From Cryptomeria japonica (Eukaryota > Streptophyta > Pinopsida > Cupressales > Cupressaceae): a DNA stretch of 64,000 nucleotides. The position numbers and the translations under genes are program-made. The notes beneath the pieces are model-generated. The model saw only the letters and a list, made by a program, of their open reading frames with translations, was not told the origin of the DNA and did not search any database. Positions 1 through 9,464 of this stretch are shown here, piece by piece. The first letter of the stretch is position 1. Each line of letters starts with the position of its first letter. The stretch lies in the NCBI RefSeq assembly GCF_030272615.1, contig NC_081412.1, positions 345,087,870 through 345,151,869 on the forward strand, written 5' to 3'.

Positions 1-272
1 AGTGAGTGGCTACAAAGGGTGTTGGTGGTGTTTGCATGTTGGAGAGTTGGGATTGGGATTTAGACATGTTGGTTTGTCCTATTTGGATGTATGTCAATGG
101 TTGGATAAGGGTTGATGAGTAAGGGTGTACCTTTGGGGTATTGAAACCTTACGATTATTTAATAACCTTGTCAGGGATTTTGTGAGTTAGTGAAGGGTTG
201 ACACCTATTTGATTAGGTGAGTTGGGAGAAATATCTCCCTAGTTGGTTGAGTTTGTTGGATGCTCTGCATCA
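1..272 (+). repeat. Gypsy-1 5' LTR, 3' part only
   Basis: Colinear with 5900-6171 at a constant offset of 5899. Both copies end in TCTGCATCA. About 12 substitutions and no gaps over 272 bases (about 4 percent) point to a moderately old insertion. Confidence 0.9.
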
Positions 273-275
273 AAG

Positions 276-287
276 TGATACCAGAGC
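276..287 (+). other. Primer-binding site of Gypsy-1
   Basis: TGATACCAGAGC lies four bases after the LTR end. It matches 10 of 12 positions of TGGTATCAGAGC, the site that pairs with the 3' end of plant initiator tRNA-Met. Its place between LTR and gag fits a minus-strand primer site. Confidence 0.65.
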
Positions 288-357
288 AAAGGGAGTAGGT
301 TCCTTGAAGGAAGAAGTTGAAGGTTGAAAGAAGGAAGTTTGAGAAGTTGAAGACAAT

Positions 358-457
358 ATGCCCCCAAGGGTTAGTGCAACAGTTGCTAGGGAGTTGAGAG
401 CCCTAAGAGAGAGGATGGAAGCATTAGAGGCCAGAGATAGAAGGAGAGGAAGGGTTG
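358..457 (+). pseudogene. gag N-terminus of Gypsy-1, cut by a solo LTR
   Basis: The ATG at 358 opens a frame starting MPPR and rich in Arg and Glu, typical of plant gypsy gag N-termini, with a short coiled-coil-like stretch. The frame is lost where the LTR starts at 458. Removing the 1,995-bp LTR plus a 5-bp target duplication puts this frame back in phase with the gag body at 2454. The start was chosen because it is the first ATG after the primer site. Confidence 0.7.
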
Positions 458-1761
458 TGTTGGAATTAGGGAACATTGAGGGGGGGGGGGGGGTGGTGAA
501 TCAGTGTTTTGCAAATTTTAAACTTGTTATTCTGATTCTTTAACCACCAAATGCATAAGAAGGAAAGTAAAGTGCAACAACACAAAACAAACAACCATGC
601 AACCATAACACCAATATTTTTACGTGGAAACCCAAATGGGAAAAACCACGATGGGATTTGAACCCAAAATATTATTCCACTATGGCCAGTAGCAAAACAA
701 TATTACATAAGGGGAATGAACTTGCATTCAGGCTCACTGCTCACTGCTCAAATACAAAGGGCTACAACCTAGAGGAAGGCTCACTGCCTTACAATTGATT
801 ACAAATTGATTACAACAAGTAGTGAACTGGAAAATAGCATCTAACTATGCCAAAAATCAGTTCCGGTTAAGTGCAAAATGATCCTCTGCAACTGATCTGC
901 TTATCTGATCTGTTATGCTCTACAACTACTTACCGAATCAACCAAGATCAAAATGCGCACGTGAAACTGCACTCAATCTCTCAAAAACGGTCTACCACAT
1001 CACACATCACACCAAATGCATCATCCAAATCAGTCTTATATATCTGCAATCACAAAATGAAACATTCATCAAGTCGGCCATCTTTATTATGCAATGTAAC
1101 GTGTAACCAAGTGTCGACTTAGACCGGATCTCTAAAACATATGTGGATCAACCAAATGATGTCAAAATGATTTCTACATGTCTGCCCTATCATCCCATGC
1201 AAAAATCTGTCCACTGAAATCATTGCAAAGATTCCAGACCAGAAGTGCTCTTCGATCCTGAAATACCGGTGACAGATTACCGGACCACTCCCTTTGTCGG
1301 TTACCAAAATCCATAACTACTGGATAGGATTTCCATGGAGAATTGCCATCAATGACTGTTAATTTTAGTACTTTCAGATTAGATGAAACTCAGAAAATCA
1401 GAATTTGTTTCTAACTAGGTTAATTAGATTTATTGGTTTTCAGATTTAAGCATAGTAAGAAATGAATGCAAAAGAGACAAGACAAAGTTACCCTGGGAAA
1501 ACCTCCTAGGAGGAAAAACCCAGCCAGAAAAGATCCTCAGATCTGATTATGGTTTTAGATTCAATTGACAATTACATACTTATCTGGAGTATAGAAGTTG
1601 CAGTCACAAGGAAGATGATATAGAAGACTACACAGCTAGTTTGTTGACAGTGATCATGATTTACAGTCCTTCTAACTTGTCTTGCTGTACATGCACCTTT
1701 CAACTAGTTCACAGTCCTTTGCTTGAGCCTTCAATGGAGATCCCTGTCTTTGATGATAACT

Positions 1762-1990
1762 TGTGATCACCAATTAGATCTGCTGCACATACATGGAGTT
1801 CACTGTGATCACCAATTAGATCTGCACATACATGGAGTTTGCTGTGATTACCAATTAGATCTGCACAACATGGAGTTCGCTGTGATCACCAATTAGATCA
1901 GCACATACGTGGAGTTCGCTGTGACCTAACTGATAATTTGCTGCCTATGAATGAAGTTCACTGTGATCTGCTGCTTGCAAAGGAGTTCGC
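1762..1990. repeat. Tandem repeat of about 39-42 bp in solo LTR-2
   Basis: Four good units start with TGTGATCACCAATTAGATC or a close variant at 1762, 1804, 1843 and 1881. Two degenerate units follow at 1920 and 1962. Each unit ends in GGAGTT(C/T)(A/G)C. By orientation the array sits in the transcribed part of the LTR, downstream of the minus-strand TATA box. Confidence 0.9.
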
Positions 1991-2242
1991 TACCCAAGAA
2001 GGATATATTTCGCATTTACTTGAAACTGCATTATTGATATTGTGAGAGGTATATGTCTTATTTATAGGAGAGCAACCACTCCTAATCAAGTCGGCTTATG
2101 ATGAATTAATAACCTTTAATTTATTTGCATCACTTTAATCGAAACCCTTTATTAGATAGGGTCGGCCCTATTCATGTAAGCATGTTATCTTGCACGTAGC
2201 GTGGTATTGAAGAGTAGTGTGGTGTTAAGGAGTGCGTGATGT

Positions 2243-2335
2243 ATGGGGCCCAGCCCTAAGAGTGGTGTGTGGGATGAGAAGGGCCCAACCCTAAGAGTAG
2301 CGTGTGAGAGGAGAGGGGCCCAGCCCTTGGCGGGT
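2243..2335. repeat. Three short repeats centred on GGGCCC
   Basis: GGGGCCCAGCCCTAAGAGTG and two variants occur in succession, separated by GTGTG/GAGAG-rich spacers. Each holds the palindrome GGGCCC. They sit upstream of the minus-strand TATA-like box at about 2050-2060, so they are in the U3 region of solo LTR-2. Confidence 0.75.
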
Positions 2336-2453
2336 TTCAATGTTGCCTTAAGGCAATTGGAATCCGCATTCTACCTAGTTACAATCAACAATGACAACCC
2401 TAATCCATTATCCATGCATTGGTATCCACCAGATGAGTGTCAATTGCCAACAA

Positions 2454-3260
2454 GTGGCTGATGAAGAGACTAACCAAGAATAAGGAGAGGATGAAGATGA
2501 AGCCCCACAAGAGGAAGAAATGGACCCGGAGGATGCAAGGATGGAAAAACTCATTAAGGCAGCCAGAGCAAGTGACCACAAAGCCAAGGCAGATCAACCC
2601 ATGTATGTTGGCAAACTGGATGGAGAAGAACTCATAGATTGGATTGGAGCCTTGGAAAACTACTTTGAATGTGAAGAGGTGAAAGAGAATCAAAAGGTAA
2701 AGGTGGCTAAGTCAAGGTTGAAGGGATGTGCCCTACTTTGGTGGGATTGTGTGCATGCTGATAAGTGGAAGAAGGATAAGCCAAAGATAACTTCATGGTA
2801 CAAAATGGTGGAAAAGATGAAGGGGAAGTTCTTACCTAATGACTACAAGGTCCAATTGTACAAGAGGCTGCAAAATCTAAGTCAAAAGGATATGGATGTA
2901 CAAGCCTACATGGAGGAATTTCACAAGTTAGACATAAGGGCAACACATGAGGAAGATGTTGAAGAAAAAGTATCAAGATATCTTGGTGGCTTGAGGTATA
3001 ACATCGAGGATGAACTTAGTCTCTCCACACTTAGAACAATAGAAGAGTGTTACAAGTAGGCCATGAAGGCTGAGGAGAAGTTGAAGAGGAGACAAGAGAA
3101 GACTACAAGAGGGAGAGGTAGTACTTCAAGGGGAAGAGGCACCTTTTCTACATCAAAACAGTCTAACCAAGGACAAGAAGATGCTGGTAAGAGTAAAGAA
3201 CAATAGGCTGAATCTAGAGGTGGATGGAGAGGTGGAAGAACAAATGCAAGGGGCAGAAAT
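2454..3260 (+). pseudogene. gag body of Gypsy-1 (retrotransposon gag domain)
   Basis: One frame runs from 2454 with in-frame stops at 2481 (TAA), 3057 (TAG) and 3204 (TAG). The residues from 2520 show the plant gypsy gag core: an EELIDWIGALENYF-type motif, then ALLWWD, then a YMEEFHKL helix and RYLGGLRYNI. An Arg/Gly/Ser-rich stretch precedes the zinc knuckle. The same core occurs in Gypsy-D (53548-54482), which supports the call. Gag would form the virus-like particle in the cytoplasm. The stops make it non-functional as it stands. Confidence 0.85.
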
Positions 3261-3923
3261 ATGGGTCAAGGAAGTGGATCCAATTTGTTTTCAGGAAGAT
3301 GCTATACCTGTGGTGAGTTTGGACATCCATCCTTTAAGTGTCTTGATAATTTTGGTGCTACTTCTAGTGGTAGTGAAAGAAGAGATGAGAAGAGAGTCCA
3401 AATTGTGCAAGAAGAGGATGAAGGAAGTGTCAATTCTCCAATTAAGGGATGTGAACTAGAAGTTGGTGAAGCATTGATGATACAAAGACAACTTTTGAAA
3501 GCCTCCAAGGAGAAGGAACCAATGCAAAGGAGAAGTCTATACAAGACCACTTGCAAGAGCAAAGGTAAAGTGTGTAAGTTGGTAATTGATTCAGGATCTA
3601 CTGATAACACAATGTCAAAAGAAGTGGTTGATAAGTTAGGATTGGTGAAGGTGCCACATAAGACACCCTATAAGGTCTCGTGGTTGAATGATGATCAGTC
3701 ACTTCTAGTCAATGAGCAGGCTCTAGTTGAGTTTCAGATTGGACAATATAAGGACAAGGTGCTTTGTGATGTTCTACCAATGCAATGTTTCCATTTGTTG
3801 CTTGGAAGGCCATGGAAATTTGACAAACATGCTATGTATGATGGAAGGGCCAATACCTATCAGATTGAACATGAAGGGGACTCCTTTACTTTACTTCCAT
3901 TGAAAGAGGATGTAGGAGATTAG
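3261..3923 (+). pseudogene. Zinc knuckle and aspartic protease of Gypsy-1
   Basis: Same frame as gag. A CX2CX4HX4C zinc knuckle (CYTCGEFGHPSFKC) lies at about 3301-3342 and would bind RNA. About 100 residues later LVIDSGSTDN at about 3580-3610 is a retropepsin active site with the D-S-G catalytic core intact. HLLLGRPW further on is the second conserved protease motif. This part is open for 220 codons and ends at TAG 3921. It would cleave the gag-pol polyprotein. It looks intact as a domain, but upstream stops separate it from gag. Confidence 0.9.
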
Positions 3924-4440
3924 ACAAGGGCAACAAGAGTAGTCATGATGGGTACTAAGGATTTTGTGAAAGTGGAAAAGAAGGATGCCATTGCTGTTGG
4001 GAGTGTATTGTGCCCCATATCCAATGAGAAGGTTGAAGGCACGATCAGCCCTAAACAAGGAGGAGCAACAAGAACACAAAAATCAGATATGGTGTTTGAC
4101 AAAGGTGTGAGTAGAAACCAAGGGACGGTTAGAGGCCATAACCAGTCAAAAAAGTTGGATACATGTCAGCAACCAAGAGGTTGGAAGAGGAAAATCAGAG
4201 AACCTCCAAGGTTAGGTGCAAATATAGGTCTAAGGACAGTGGTAGAGGCAAAGGATGGCAAAGGGAAGCCACCAAGGAGAAGCACTAAGTGGCAACAAGA
4301 CAACTTAAAGAACCAAGTTGATACAAGCACTTGGAACACTTCAAGGAAAGGTCAGAGCAGAAGACCATCAAGGAAAATCCATGGAAGGCAAGGCAAACAA
4401 ATCTTCAACACTTTCTCTTGTGACAAGAGATTCATCTTAG
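3924..4440 (+). pseudogene. Post-protease tail of Gypsy-1, pol missing
   Basis: The same frame reopens after TAG 3921 and runs to 4487. The first 40 residues (RVVMMGTKDFVK and following) align in layout with the protease-to-RT linker of Gypsy-D. The sequence then turns into a Lys/Arg/Gln-rich, low-complexity stretch with no RT, RNase H or integrase motif. The simplest reading is an ancestral deletion of pol that joined the linker to a C-terminal or untranslated piece. No function can be assigned. Confidence 0.6.
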
Positions 4441-4446
4441 GGGGGC
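4437..4446 (+). other. Polypurine tract of Gypsy-1
   Basis: TTAGGGGGGC lies directly before the TGTATGG start of the 3' LTR, where the plus-strand primer of reverse transcription is expected. Confidence 0.7.
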
Positions 4447-6171
4447 TGTATGGTGCAAGAGCACCTAGCACAAGATGGCCACCATGATGTCAATTTGGTA
4501 ATAGGTTAATGTTTTTGAGTTCTTGTCACGACTAAGGTCTTAGAAGACCATCTTTGATGTAATAAAGGTAATTAAGATCATTAGGTGGTGTGTTGAGTCC
4601 TATTAGGAGTCATGTTGACAAATATTGTCAAAAATTGTTATTGTGTGGAAAATGTGTGTCAATGGGTTCAATATGGTGTTCAATGATGTTTAAAGGTCTT
4701 ATAGACCTATTTGAACGTACTTATATCAGTTTTGAGTCATGGTGGTCTTAGGTTAAGTCTAGGATCTATTTTAGACAAAAATGCCAATGTTGTCTAAGCA
4801 ACTTTTTGCATTTATATGGGTGATTAGGTGTTAGTTTGGTAAAACAAATTCAAAAGTCAGTTATAGACGTTGGGGAATAAGGAGAAAACTATATATACGT
4901 CTTTCCCATCGACCCACAGGTCGGTTGGGAAATGTAATGAAGCATTTTCAATAAAATTTCTGAGTTTACGCTGCAATTTCTCTAACTTCTCAAGCACACA
5001 GTCTTCTATTTTGAAATTTTCATTTCTTTAATCTATTCATTGGAGTTGCAAATCAATTGGAGATTATAGAGGAGTGAATCCTTTGCATTTTCCTTTTTGT
5101 ATCATTGAATTTCATTCTGATTTGAAAAAGATATTAATTTTAGTAAAAACTGTCAAAATCCTAGTCCAGGGTAACCCGTGACAGTAATTAATGTATTTGG
5201 GGTCACTTCCACGTTGATGAATCCATGACAAAATGTGGAATAACCCTTGACAACATGTATTTTGTTTGTAAACTGTTTTTAGGGTCCCATGAAAACATTT
5301 GTACGTGCTAGGAAGGACACAAAGTCTGAATTTGTGTCTCAGACTGTGATAGACAACAAGTTGTTGATGTTTTGAAGGAAATCCAGTGTGAGGAGGGCTT
5401 GGGAGGATTGGTGGAAACCTGGAAGAGGGTGTGAGAGTCTCACAAATATGGTCCAAGTGATTGGTGATCAAAGAACCAACCAAACTATGAGGGTTTATGA
5501 CTGTCCCAGTGAAAGAACATTGACTGCCACAGTTTGACAGTGAGTAGATTCATTGAAAGTTGCAAGGTTGAAATGTGAGTTGTTGTTGAGTTTGAGGAAC
5601 GAGAAGAGAATAGAGAATTCCTCCTACATCTTGAATAGTGTTTGAAGGCATCAAGAAAGGAAGGTGAGCCATGAATCCATGACTGTCCCTGCACATAATG
5701 TGACTGTCCTAGATAACAGTAAAACAATGGTGAATGTTGTTGTGACCTTTGGGTGGTTGGGAGGATAAAGAGCCATGGTTGTACATGTTGGGAAGTCCTT
5801 GTAGGAGTGTCAAGGAGTACATTTGTTTGTGGGTATCTATTACATGTTGTGAGTTGGGTATTAGTGGAGATTGGAAGTCCTAATAGGGGGATGATCTTGA
5901 GTGAGTGGCTACAAAGGGTGTTGGTGGTGTTTGGATGTTGAAGAGTTGGGATTTGGATTTAGACATGTTGGTCTGTCCTATTTGGATGTATGTCAATGGT
6001 TGGATAAGGGTTGATGAGTAAGGGTGTACCTTTGGGGTATTGAAACCTTATGAGTATTTAATAGCCTTGTGAGAGACTTTGTGAGTTAGTGAAGGGTTGA
6101 CACCTATTTGAATAGGTGAGTTGGGAGAAAGATCTCCCTAGTTGGTTGAGTTTGTTGGATGCTCTGCATCA
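4447..6171 (+). repeat. Gypsy-1 3' LTR
   Basis: Runs from TGTATGG after the polypurine tract to TGCATCA, 1,725 bp. A TATA box (CTATATATACG, 4889-4899) and an AATAAA (4950-4955) are in the order expected for U3-R. The last 272 bases match window bases 1-272. Confidence 0.88.
4889..4899 (+). promoter_or_regulatory. TATA box of the Gypsy-1 3' LTR
   Basis: CTATATATACG lies about 450 bp into the LTR and about 50 bp upstream of the AATAAA at 4950. Transcription start is inferred near 4920-4930. Confidence 0.55.
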
Positions 6172-6962
6172 ACCTCCAATAGTCTTCAATAAAAACTTTG
6201 AGGGGGAAACCTCTTAATCCACTTGTAATGAAATAACTATTGTTCTTACTCTTTTTCTTTGTCTTGCTCTTGCCCTTGCTCTTGTTCTTGCTCTTGCTCC
6301 TACTCTTTCTCTTGGTCTTTTTCTTCTACTTGTTTTACTTTTTCTTGTTACCCTACCTTTTTTCTTTTGTTCTTCTTTTGCAAATCCTATATATCACTTT
6401 CCCAAAACAATCCAAAAAATTAGTTGATTTACAACCTTGAGGGTGAAATTATTGGAAACCCTAATTTTACAATAAGTCACTTTTTTTGGTGCTAGTTTAT
6501 CTTATATTTGCTGTGTACTCTTGAAGGACATCCTTAAAAACACTTTAAAAATTAGGAAGAAATTTGCTAAGATTTGGGAGAACTATGCTTCACAATTTTT
6601 TTGGTAGAAACCCTAATTTTGCAATAACTCAATTCTACTCCAATTCCTTTAAAAATTGGATTGAAGATGCTTCTATGTATTCTTACATACGTTCGAAAAA
6701 TAAAAAAATAATGCATCAAAATTTGAAAGCTACACAATTTCCAAAATGACCTCCAAAATTGAAAAAATGGTTTGCCTTCATTGTGCCAAGATCATGCTTT
6801 GATACAACTTGTAATGAAATAACTTGCACAAGATGAATAGACGAGGAACTATGCTACAAGTACTTGATAATAATATGCCACTTCGAGGGGGACACCTCCA
6901 ATAGTCTTCACCAAGAACTCAATACTCAACATGATGATAATAACCTATACCTCCCATATATA
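6172..6962. other. AT-rich spacer with CTTGCTC-type pyrimidine microsatellite
   Basis: 6240-6365 is a T/C-rich run built of CTTGCTC and CTTTTTC variants. The rest is AT-rich with no coding domain. The phrase CCTCCAATAGTCTTCA occurs at both 6173 and 6894, and CTTGTAATGAAATAACT at both 6221 and 6808. This suggests a decayed direct repeat around the Gypsy-1 insertion site. Confidence 0.5.
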
Positions 6963-7993
6963 TGATGCATAGAGTGATAACCCTCTCAAAACACACATGG
7001 AAATCAATTAAAGATTTGACCTAAAATTTGATACAGGGTATTCCCACAACCCAAAACCACATATATTTGCAAGTCAAATGTGTAAGTAAATGCAAAAAAT
7101 CAACAAACTACTTTTAAATTCAATTCACATGTTTAGGAAATGAACAAATTACATATCAAATCTGCAAATACATTGCATGATAGCCTTATAGGCATTACAA
7201 CACTCCAAAATCTGATATAAACTGATTAATTATCAATCACAATAGCAAATGAGAAACTGCAAGCCAAAATCACTTCATCTCATGCATCCTACTACATACA
7301 AGCTTCTTTACCTTCAACCTACAAGAAGAATCAACATGGCTTCAAATATATTAGCTTGAAATCTACCCATAATCATATTTCCCCATCTTCAAACCTGCAA
7401 TTTTTTCAAAGACAAATTTTCCCTTCCCAAAAATCTAAAAATGAGAATACTAAAATGAATGTTGAAATTTGCCTTTTCACCACCATAGTTACCAAAACTT
7501 GAGGTTTGGTAACCCCTAAGAAGTCATGCCCAAATAAGGAAAGACATCTTCCCAACTTAGAAATTTCCTTTAAAGATTCTGGATGCTTTGTCACCTCCAA
7601 CCACCTACATGCTAAGAATAACAATCCACTATGACCTATGCCATCAACTCCACTCAAGAGGACCTCAAAATAGAAATAGGGAAATGGCTCATTTTTGGGC
7701 ACCCAAATTGAACACCTATATTCGAAGAGTGAATTAGTGAGTTGTCACAATTTGTTACTCCAATAATCTATGCCCCAAGAAGGTATATCTCGGGTTTGAG
7801 CTTGAATATGCTGATTTAAAATTTGAATCTCCTATTTAAACTTGCTCTATGGTCATAAATATTTATTAAATATTGGCCTTTATTACAAAACTTATTCCTC
7901 CTACACCATTAAACATCAAACTAAGGCAAAAATTAAAGAAAATTAATTTGTTTGATGTTGGATAGCTTGTCCACCATGAATGCTCCTACATCA
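6963..7993 (-). repeat. Element C left (3') LTR
   Basis: 1,031 bp, TGATGCATAG to CCTACATCA. It is colinear with 8483-9410 and with the pieces at 12716-12733 and about 20110-20192. Confidence 0.75.
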
Positions 7994-8482
7994 GAAACCT
8001 AAGACAATTTGAAATGTTTCATGAGTTATATTTATCATTTGTATATTCTATGCTTATTCGAGATCCATCTTTCTCCCTTATCTATGTGAGTATTCTTTCG
8101 CACTTCTATCTGCAATTTGTTGTCTTTTCCATCATTCATTCTTCTCCTCTTTCTCTTTTCCATACTCAAGGCCTTAGAAAACCTCAACAACTCAAATTTT
8201 TGAAAAACCTCAAGTTATACACATGTAAATTGCCTCACATTCGACGATATGTTTATAAAAACCTCTTATAGCAGTCACATATGTTATTGTAAACTATCTC
8301 CATTGGTGATTTGTTCATAACCATAGGAACCTCAACTCCTCAAACCCTCTGAATAGTCTTTCTTGCAAGTTGCATGTACACGTAACAAATATCTCACACA
8401 AACCAACCCTTGAGTTCTGGTGCAAATTGCCTCCAGTTTGGCAATATATTTACACACTCAGGAACTCCTGCTATGATACAAC
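7994..8482 (-). other. Element C internal remnant
   Basis: 489 bp of AT-rich sequence between the two LTRs with no gag or pol motif. The last bases before 8483 resemble the complement of an initiator-Met primer site. Confidence 0.5.
8470..8481 (-). other. Primer-binding site of Element C
   Basis: GCTATGATACAA on the plus strand matches 10 of 12 positions of GCTCTGATACCA, the complement of the initiator-Met primer site. It abuts the right LTR. Confidence 0.55.
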
Positions 8483-9410
8483 TAATGCATAAGTTGATAA
8501 CCCTCTCAAACCACACGTGCAAATCAATTAAAGGTTTGACTTAAAATCTGATATAGGGTAATCTTATGACCCAAGACTGCATACATTTGGAACTCAGATA
8601 TGTAAGTTAATGCAGAAAATCAGCAAACTACTCTTAATTTCAATTCACATGTTCAAGAAATGAACAAATTATAATCAAATCTGCAAATACATTACATGGA
8701 AGCCTTATAGGCATTGCAACACTCCAAAATCTGATAGAAACTAATTTAAAATCAGTCACAATAACAAGTAAGAAACTACAAGCCAAAATCACTTCTTCAT
8801 CTCATGCATTTTGTTGCATGCTAGCTTCTTAACCTTAAACCTGCAATAAGAATTAACATGGCTTCAAATCTTTAATCTTGAAATCTACTCATAATTTCGT
8901 CTTCTCAAACTTCCTAAAAATTGGAAAATGGGAATAATAAAATGAATGTTAAAACCTACCTTTTAACCACCATAGTTACCAAAACCCGAGGTTTGTCAAC
9001 TCCCAATAAGTCAAGCCCAAACAAGGGAAATACATCTTCCCAACTTAGAAATTGCCTTCAAAGCTTCTAGATGCTTTGTCCCTCCATCCACTTGCATGCT
9101 AAGATTAATAGTTCAATATGCCATCAAATCCACTCAATAAGACCCCAAAATAGAAACATATTAATAACTCATTCTTTGATGCCCAATTTAAACAACTATA
9201 TTTTAGGAGCGAATTAGTGAGCCGTCACAATTTGTAACTCCAAGAATCTATGCCCCAAGAAGGAATATTCTAGGTTTGAGGTTGAATATGCCAATTTCAA
9301 ATTTGAATCTCTTATTTTAACTTTCTTATAAAGCTATGGCGACAAACATTTATTAAATATTGACCTATATTACAAAATTTATTCTTTCTACAACATTAAA
9401 CATCAAACTA
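8483..9410 (-). repeat. Element C right (5') LTR, first segment
   Basis: Colinear with 6963-7913 and cut at CATCAAACTA, where L1a is inserted. The later segments of this LTR are 12716-12733 and about 20110-20192. Confidence 0.75.
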
Positions 9411-9464
9411 GGAATACCACACATGGTCACTAACTTGATGTAACAAATTTCTAAGAGATTTGAA

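Larger units (their letters stand above)
1358..2390 (-). mobile_element. Solo LTR-2 nested inside solo LTR-1
   Basis: Starts TGTTAA and ends TCAACA. It is flanked by a perfect 5-bp duplication ATGAC at 1353-1357 and 2391-2395. On the minus strand a TATA-like CTATAAATAAG lies near 2050-2060, giving the orientation. It contains a tandem repeat of about 39 bp (1762-1990) and three GGGCCC-centred repeats (about 2243-2335). A hairpin-like stretch with the same layout as the copia LTR hairpin lies near 1489-1525. Confidence 0.85.
458..2452 (-). mobile_element. Solo LTR-1 inserted in Gypsy-1 gag (itself interrupted)
   Basis: The ends are TGTTGG and CCAACA, a perfect 6-bp inverted repeat. Flanking 5-mers GGTTG and AGTGG match at 3 of 5 positions, a decayed target duplication. 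The gag frame is continuous across the site if 2,000 bp are removed. Read on the minus strand it ends with a C-rich tract (G run at 480-493) like the copia LTRs elsewhere in the window. It also carries the hairpin at 633-660 and a TATA-like ATATATAAG near 1033-1043. Without the nested LTR-2 it is about 957 bp. No internal region or second LTR is present, so it is a solo LTR. Confidence 0.8.
1..6171 (+). mobile_element. Gypsy-1: Ty3/gypsy element with gag-protease only, 5' end outside window
   Basis: The first 272 bases match 5900-6171 without indels, with about 12 differences by eye. They are the tail of the 5' LTR and the matching part of the 3' LTR. In order the element has a tRNA-Met-like primer site (276-287), gag from 358, a zinc knuckle and an aspartic protease (to 3923), a basic tail, a G-rich polypurine tract and a 1.7 kb 3' LTR. 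Reverse transcriptase, RNase H and integrase are absent between protease and LTR. This resembles a non-autonomous, gag-only type of element that would need pol enzymes from a relative. The internal region is inflated by about 2 kb of nested solo LTRs. The left target duplication lies outside the window, so it cannot be checked. Confidence 0.85.

Noticed and set aside
1353-1362. Boundary at 1358 read as two adjacent solo LTRs (458-1357 and 1358-2452)
   Set aside because: The perfect ATGAC duplication at 1353-1357 and 2391-2395 and the TGTTGG..CCAACA ends of 458-2452 show one LTR nested in another.
6240-6440. 66-codon Phe/Leu-rich ORF resembling a membrane peptide
   Set aside because: It is a CTTGCTC/CTTTTTC microsatellite read in one frame.
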